Shown piece by piece: positions 57,730 to 64,000 of a stretch of 64,000 nucleotides of DNA. A program made the translations under genes and the position numbers. Position 1 is the first letter of the stretch. Each line of letters begins with the position of its first letter. Location of the stretch: positions 21,934,117-21,998,116 of the forward strand of contig NC_079976.1 of NCBI RefSeq assembly GCF_029852145.1, given 5' to 3'. This stretch comes from Microplitis mediator. Its lineage: Eukaryota; Arthropoda; Insecta; Hymenoptera; Braconidae. The notes under the pieces are model-generated. The model saw only the letters and a program-made list of their open reading frames with translations, was not told where the DNA came from and ran no database searches.

Positions 57730-58537
57730 TGATCAACTAGCCCCACTCTGCCCTACTACACGTAAAAAAAGGTGCTGTTGAATTTACCACAATCGGGGAT
57801 ACATATTCTAGGGTGGTCTGTTTAGAACGAATATTTTATTTTTTCACTCCCACTTCAAAATATTCTTGTAGACGTTGAAAGAAAATTCCCTTCAAGTTTC
57901 AGCTCTTAATTTCAGTTTCAAGTACTTTACATTTTATTTCGAAGTTTTCCCATTTAAAATCCATAGGAAAGTTAGAATTTTTTTTTCAATTCTCTGTAGT
58001 TCACCCGCATTTCAAGTTATCGGGTCGCCGTTTGCGGCATTTTGTAAGCAATTTAATACTCTTTAAAAGTCTCCTTAGTAATTTTACTCAGATTCTAATT
58101 GTTTTTTATTGGTTGTGAAAATAATTTTTTTAATAGTAATTTGGGTTTTTAGTTGACATCAAATTTTAATTTCAATTTAAAATCAGTAAGTAATTTTTTT
58201 TTTAATAATTTATCCCATTAATGACAATACGAAGGATTAAATTTGATAAGCTTCGAAAAAATTAAAAATCGGTAATTCACGAAAAATTTAGCAGCCATTT
58301 TTTATTTTTATTATTATTATTTTGCACACCTCGGAGAGGTAGTGCTCTATTTCGTTTTTTCCCTACCAACTACTGGCAGCAGCACTAGTATGACAGTAGG
58401 ATTAAAAAATAAAAAGCGACATCTAAGAAAAAAAGGCGGAATATTTAAAAAAATTTAAAATAATAAAAATTAAACTGAAAGAACAATTTATTGTTTCTTG
58501 ATATATTTTAATATTGTAACAAATTGTTTACTTACAG

Positions 58538-58721
58538 CTAAGTCAAGCAAGAGTCACAAACCAGCTACAAGCAGCAGTAGCATTAGTAATACAAGTAATA
58601 CGATCACTCCAAGTCATACAAGTAGCTCATCAGTGACTCTAGCAACAAATACTACAACTCATACCAGTAATTCAACCCCATCAACGAGTAGTACACCGAC
58701 AACTCAAACAAACGTCGTTAG
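58538..58721 (+). CDS. tou: toutatis/BAZ2-like gene, coding exon 4 (gene continues beyond window)
   Basis: Acceptor TTTACTTACAG, donor GTTAG/GTATTT. With two bases completing Ser it encodes KSSKSHKPATSSSSISNTSN followed by a Ser/Thr-rich stretch (TSSSSVTLATNTTTHTSNST...TQTNVV) and leaves phase 2. Across the junction the text reads SSKSKSSKSHK, a Lys/Ser cluster, then a disordered region as expected for this part of toutatis-like proteins. The donor is less consensus than the others. No further exon was recognised up to 64000, so the MBD-like, DDT, PHD and bromodomain exons must lie to the right if the call is correct. Confidence 0.7.
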
Positions 58722-59079
58722 GTATTTTTATTTACTTATTTATCATCAAACGTTCATAGATTATTTAATTAATTATTTGAAGCATAATTTTTTACTTGAG
58801 CAATTTAAATTTTAATGGAATTGATTGATTCATTTTAAAAATATTTTTTAATCGACTGACTTATGTGTCGTTTATTGGGTAAGGCGCGTTTTGATCCCTA
58901 TAGGGAGTTCAGTACTAAACTGATCTAAACAAAATTAGATAAAAAAGGACGTGTCTAAAAATATTTTTGTGAAAAAATGAAATTTCTTTCTTAGTATTAA
59001 GCAAGTAAATAAAATACTTTAATAAAGTAATTATTTTACTTGATTGAAGACAATAATTACTTGTCACTATTTAAGTGGT

Positions 59080-60329
59080 AACGCGCGTTTTGATCCCCGG
59101 ACAAAATATCCCCGACAAAATATCCTCGGACATAATATTCTCAGACAAAATATCTTTGAACAAAATATCCTCAGGACAAAATATCCTCAAGGCAAAATAT
59201 CCTTATGATAAAATATGTTTATATTATTGCACGCCTCGGAAGCGAAGCGGAGACGTTGTGCTTTATAACCGACCTGTCAAGGTCACACGATTTCCACTCA
59301 TTAAAGTGCATATATTTTTTTTTCTATTACTCTTACACATTATGAAAAGCACATCAATATAAAGCTGAAACACTAATAAATAATCCTGATACTTTTTTTA
59401 ATTTGTCTAATATGTATTAATATAAAAAAAAGTTCATTAAAAAAAATTTATCGTGGACGTCCATTAGTCTGTGGTTCAAAAAAACAGCGTGGTACGGATA
59501 TCTCGAGAACGATTTGACGCAACTACTTAATTTTTTTTTCAAAATTTTCAGAAATAAGCAAAGAAGGTTCCTTTCGAAAATCACTACTGTAGGTCTTCTC
59601 GTTTTTTTAAAAATAAATCATTACGGTTAAAACCGGCAATCTTACATGTAAACAAACACACACTGCCGCCATTTTTCATTAGGAATGTTCTCCTTATTTA
59701 TTTTTTTTTTTACTTTTATTACCGTATATTTACCATGGAAATTTCTATGGGAAAAGAGCGGGATATTCAATTTTATTCGAAATTTAACTTTTAACAAAAA
59801 ACATAACATTAGCGTTCGAGGCGTGCACTTTTGGATTTTCCAAATTTTTCATTTTATTAAAGATTATTATTAATTTTTTGTTAGTTTATTTTATATTTTA
59901 TTTATATATTTTTTGTTATATTATTTTATATTCCGTCAATTCATGGAAATACAATTTTTTCCGATTTTAAATATATCTTGAATTTTAGCTCTGAAAACTT
60001 GCTTTATATCGTTCTGCCATTTACTGTCAATACACCATTTAAATATAGTGGAAACCTAAACATGCCACTAATTTTTAAAATATTGATACGGTTGTATGTG
60101 TTAAATTATTGATATACTTTATCGTCATTGCATACACACAAAACGTGTGAAAAAATCGCATATCTTTATTTCATATTATTCTTCTGAAAAAGATTATTTA
60201 TAGTAATAAAAGATTCAATCGGAAATATTTAGTCGGAGGGATATTTTGTCCAAGGATATTTTATCCGAGGATATTATGTCCAAGGATATTTTGTCGGGGA
60301 TATTTTGTCTGGGGATCAAAAGGCGCGGA
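59080..60329. mobile_element. TIR element (GCGCGTTTTGATCCCCGGAC ends) hosting another repeat
   Basis: The left GTTTTGATCCCCGGACAAAA and right TTTTGTCTGGGGATCAAAA are complementary, and each is followed inward by several ACAAAATATCCTC / GGATATTTTGTC words. A GCACGCCTCGG..CGAGGCGTGC repeat (59229-59838) interrupts it. A related GCGCGTTTTGATCCC lies at about 58886. Confidence 0.65.
59229..59838. repeat. Repeat with GCACGCCTCGG / CGAGGCGTGCAC ends
   Basis: The inverted ends match those at 113-1610; the interior has AT-rich sequence and short ORFs without recognisable features. It lies inside the 59080-60329 element. Confidence 0.5.
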
Positions 60330-60341
60330 ATCATTTAAGTA

Positions 60342-60931
60342 CAGTCGAAGCTCTCTAAAGTTGCTAGCTCCCTAAAGTTGACAGGATATGCTCTCTAAAG
60401 TTGCTCGGATTTTCTCCCACTCTTCTTTTTACTAAACGAATCAGAATTAAAGATTCTGGCGCGCGATTTAAACTTCTATAATTGATTGAATACATACTCT
60501 GTTATGCGAGATAGTTAACCTAGAAATAAAATTTTTTTGTCATTAATAAAACTATCCGAGCAACTTATAATTAATGAACAAAAGTATTTTCGAGATGTAA
60601 TAAATTTTATTAGTTTATTTTTCATCATTGCAAATAATAGTTCAGTCAATGTTTCAAATTAGTGATTATTTTATAATCTCTAAATATTTTTTATTTTATT
60701 TCTTTATTATTTATTTATTAATATTAAAATATTAAAAATAATTTAACAATCACGATTTGAGGTTAGCCTCAACGCATATGTATCACACGGTTTGTTTTGA
60801 TTTTGTGGCACATCGAAACGCGCATAGGAGAATCAATTATCCCAGCGACAATGCAGAGTGGGGAGAAGGGGAAAAAGCAACTTTAGAAAATGGTCCTGTA
60901 CGAAGAGAGCAACTTTAAGGAGCTTCGACTG
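60342..60931. mobile_element. TIR element with CAGTCGAAGCTCTCTAAAG ends, copy 2
   Basis: TA-CAGTCGAAGCTCTCTAAAGT to GGAGCTTCGACTG-TA. It is the reverse-oriented partner of 29123-29741; for example TAAACTTCTATAATTGATTG here matches the complement at about 29580-29600. Confidence 0.8.
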
Positions 60932-61295
60932 TAACGCAAAAGACCTAGTTCCCGGTCGAGAAACTCGTACCTGATTCTTCTATGTATTTGTATATCCATA
61001 CTTAGCAAAATTAAGTAAATATAGATATACAAATACATGAGTGATCTGGTACTGGGTCTCTTACTTTAACGAAAATACTTAAATCAATAATTTTTTCTTG
61101 AAAATATACACTTTTGTCTCTCAGTATTTGAATTGCTTTAGAGTCCCGTGGGACAAGTGTGCAATTCTGTCCGAAATGAATGGGTTTGCGCACACTTTCC
61201 CCACATGACTCTAGATCTTTTAGGAACCCTTTCCATGATAACTGAGCACCTATGAATTGAATAGATGAATTTTCAAATCAACAAATATTACTTTC

Positions 61296-62226
61296 TTTAC
61301 AACGCGCAATTTTCGTATTTCGAAAATTTTTCCGTCCCCGCCCGCGTTATTTATTGATATACATATTGAACGGAAAAAGTTGAAGCGCATGTCAAAAACT
61401 CTGCACAAATACACGCTTCTTTCAGACAGACTAACCCCTACTACAATTTCCGTCTTTTGGCCTTCTCTCGATTTTCTTAAAAATATCCCCGAAGATCGGA
61501 AAAAAATCGCGGCTCTAAATGACATGATAAATATTACAACCACTTGATAATATCTTTTCCAGTACATTAATAGTGACCGTAATTATCTAGGGTTCGTAAT
61601 TATTATAAAAAATATGGTAACTTCTATTGCTACTGATAAGAATGATTTTCATCTTGCAAAGAAAAATTCTCCACTCTTACAACTTCCGGTTTTTATTTAA
61701 TTTTTCATCGCATTGATCAGTAGAAGATAGAGCATAGTTATAAATTTAGGCAGATATATGTTAAAAAATGACAGCTTTTTATCAACTGAACGTTGGAAAT
61801 TAGAGGACTTAATTCAAGTTGATTGATAAATAAAAAAATCAATAACCGACTGAATGCGTTCATTCCAACAGGTTAATTTAAAAAATGTAATTACAGGGAA
61901 TTAAATAATTAAAAAGTTGCTGAGTGGCTTTTAAAATACACGATGATAGCTATTACCATCTTAATATAATAAATATTGTCAGCTAAGACTGTAATTACTG
62001 TAAACCCTCGATTTTCTTCCGGTCTCCGGGGATATTTCAAAGAAAATCGAGAGAAGGTCAAAAGACGGAAATTGTAGTGGGGGTTAGTCTGTGTAAAAAA
62101 TGCGTGTATTTGTGCAGACTCTTTGACATGCACTTCAACTTGCTTCGTTCAATATGTATACCAATAAGTAACACAGGCGGAGATAGGAAAACTTTCGAAG
62201 TATGAAAATCGCGCGTTGTAAAGAAA
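61296..62226. repeat. Widely spaced ~215-bp inverted repeats
   Basis: 61296-61510 (CGCGCAATTTTCGTATTTCG, CCCTACTACAATTTCCGTC) and 62010-62226 (the complement, with GACGGAAATTGTAGTGGGGG and CGAAGTATGAAAATCGCGCG) are inverted copies about 500 bases apart. Minus-strand ORFs 61250-61567 and 61909-62133 read one arm each. The origin is unknown; it may be a foldback element. Confidence 0.65.
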
Positions 62227-62651
62227 AATTATGAATGACAAAAAGGGTTAAAATGGAAGAAAATCGAGGGTAGATATTGAAAAGAAAAATAATTTTTGTA
62301 AAAATAATATTTTCTTAAATAATTAATCAGTATATAAAAATTATTGGATCATTAATTTCACATCTAATTTAAAAAATAATTTTCTTGTTAGAAGAAAATC
62401 GAAATTTATTTACATTATTTCGAAAAAAAAAGATCAGCATATTTTGAAATTAACTCAGATTTCTTTAATTAAGAACACGATTTTGTATGAAATCTTGAAA
62501 TTTTTCCACGAAAAATTTGTTAGAGTTGAAATTTTCAATAGAATAATTTCATGTGGGAAGAAAATACAATTTTTCTAGAAGTTTTTTTTTATTTATTTTA
62601 AAGTCGCGTAAACAATCAAGGTCATGAGCGACTTCAGTAGGATACATATTA
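62227..62651. other. AT-rich spacer, no gene recognised
   Basis: A few GAAGAAAATCGA words occur, also present in the preceding inverted repeat. Nothing else is visible. Confidence 0.4.
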
Positions 62652-63666
62652 GGGTGATCCAAAAAATAACAAATTTTTTTTTTTCTCGGAAACAGGTTCA
62701 AAAGTTTCATTTAGATGAACAAAGACGCCTGTGAAAATTAGAGCTCTTAATATTAACATAAAAAGGTTCCGCATTGCACTTTTCTATTTTCCATAAGAAT
62801 AACATGGAAAAAATTTTTTTTACGTCTTCTGATTTTTATAAGTAGCTAACGATGCGTCATAGGAATAATTGGCAGGTATATTTTTGTAGGAAATTAAATG
62901 CTCTTCAAAAAAAGTTTCTTATCATTTTTTGATAAATCTATTTGTTTAAAAGTTATTTGAGGTTGAAGTCGAATTCATATTAAATTTTGAGATCTTTTTA
63001 CTTTTCCGGCGAAACTATCAGACCTATTACAAAATATCACGGGACCTTTTTTGTAGACAATTTTATTCCCTACAAGTTATTTCCAATAAAGTTTTTTCGA
63101 ATTCCGCATTGTTTTCTAGTTATTTTTATTTTAATGTCAAGCTCTTAAAAAAAATAGTCTTCTGATCGATTTTAAGAGCTTGACATTAAAATAAAAATAA
63201 TTAGAAAACAATGCAGAATTCGAAAAAACTTTATTGAAAATAACTTTTAGGGGATAAAATTGTCTACAAAAAAGGTATCATGATATTTTGTAATAGGTCT
63301 GATAGCTTCGCCGGAAAAGTAAAAAGATCTCAAAATTTAATATGAATTCGACTTCAACCTCAAATAACTTTTGAACAAATAGATTTATCAAAAAATGATA
63401 AGAAACTTTTTTTGTAGAGCATTCAATTTCCTACAAAAATATGCCTGCCAATTATTCCTATGACGCATCGTTAGCTACTTGTTAAAATCAGAAGACGTAA
63501 AAAAAGTTTTTTCCATGTTATTCTTATGGAAAATAGAAAAGTGCGATAAGGAACCTCTTAATGTTAATATTAAGAGCTCTAATTTTCACAGGCGTCTTTT
63601 TTATCTAAATGAAACTTTTGAACCTGTTTCCGAGAAAAAAAAAATTTGTTATTTTTTGGATCACCC
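62652..63666. mobile_element. Foldback element, ~500-bp arms (GGGTGATCC ends), second copy
   Basis: TA-GGGTGATCCAAAAAATAAC to TTATTTTTTGGATCACCC-TA, arms joined near 63160. It is a close relative of 11316-12333 and lies directly beside the 3' end of a LINE remnant. Confidence 0.85.
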
Positions 63667-63689
63667 TAATACACATGGTACAGTTTACA

Positions 63690-64000
63690 TAAGGTGAAAA
63701 TTAGATTTTATTGAGCAATTTCAAGTTTCTTAGCAGGTTTAGAACTGTAATTAAATTGTTTTTGTCATTTAATCATTCTGTTATTTCCGTTGGTAGCTTG
63801 ATGGTCCTACCTGTGGTGCCTAGACATTCTTCTAGAAGATGTTGGATTATTAGTGTTGATTCACATTTTGGGCATTTATTGGTGGGTGCTCGTGTCATTA
63901 GATGATTGAGTGTCATATTAGTGTGACCAATTCTTAACCGTGTAAAAATTACTTGATTCGTACGGTCGTTAGATGATGGAGGTTCTAGAAGTTATTTTTT
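63690..64000 (-). pseudogene. LINE ORF2 C-terminal fragment (R1/Jockey-type), continuing off the edge
   Basis: On the minus strand, from 63955 to 63785, the translation reads SNDRTNQVIFTRLRIGHTNM, TLNHLMTRAPTNKCPKCEST, LIIQHLLEECLGTTGRTIKL and PTEITE before a stop. The RLRIGHT..T then CxxC and H-x4-C pattern is the zinc-binding region after the RNase H domain in R1/Jockey-type non-LTR elements (family knowledge). After the stop the frame continues about 23 codons to a second stop. The upstream part of the ORF lies outside the window, so intactness is unknown. It does not appear to be the same copy as the remnant at 2.8-5.5 kb. Confidence 0.75.

Larger units (their letters stand above)
55775..57753. 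mobile_element. TIR element (GGGCAGGGCGGGGCTAGTTG ends) holding two later insertions
   Basis: TA-GGGCAGGGCGGGGCTAGTTG pairs with CAACTAGCCCCACTCTGCCC-TA. Its own sequence repeats GGGGCTAGTTG near 55982 and 56005 and CAACTTGCCCC near 57398. The foldback at 56124-57125 and the MITE at 57412-57729 lie inside. Confidence 0.75.

Overview
The window reads as nuclear DNA of an insect, most probably a hymenopteran and perhaps a parasitoid wasp. It is very AT-rich, has long introns and is saturated with short terminal-inverted-repeat (TIR) elements. Its only multi-exon gene resembles the N-terminus of insect toutatis/BAZ2 (a bromodomain-and-PHD chromatin remodeling subunit). The gene assignment and the order are recognised from remembered family sequences, not from a search; genus cannot be given.

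Backbone. Four coding exons of the toutatis-like gene lie on the + strand (28434-28581, 53853-54083, 55434-55619, 58538-58721). All junctions are GT-AG and all reading frames join cleanly. A possible 5' noncoding exon with a 16-codon upstream ORF lies at 10580-10637. The gene continues past the right edge. Its roughly 25-kb first coding intron holds the most interesting object here: an intact, intronless 698-codon ORF on the same strand (39034-41130). It encodes a tandem duplication of a domain with a CxxH-x7-C-A-x-D-N signature, followed by a degenerate YYxA-type repeat region and a very acidic tail.

Layout. 1-10 kb: AT-rich repeats, a decayed minus-strand LINE reverse transcriptase cut by two TIR elements, and two ~1-kb/0.7-kb elements. 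10-17 kb: candidate 5' exon, a foldback element, a piggyBac-like MITE and a four-element nest around a hAT-type insertion. 17-25 kb: a deleted Tigger/pogo element and three copies of a MITE built from palindromic GGGAACCATTCCC oligomers. 25-28 kb: a duplicated GC-rich block with a 51-bp minisatellite and an empty insertion site. 28-39 kb: intron with several TIR elements, including a hAT element inserted into the end of a MITE. 39-41 kb: the 698-aa gene. 41-53 kb: more TIR elements, one carrying a tRNA-like sequence. 53-59 kb: toutatis-like exons 2-4 with nested elements between them. 59-64 kb: further elements and the 3' end of a second minus-strand LINE.

The host gene supplies the transcription unit; nearly everything else is transposon debris inside or upstream of it. 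The intact 698-aa ORF stands out against this decay. Element boundaries were read by eye from inverted ends and target duplications, so ends may be off by a few bases.
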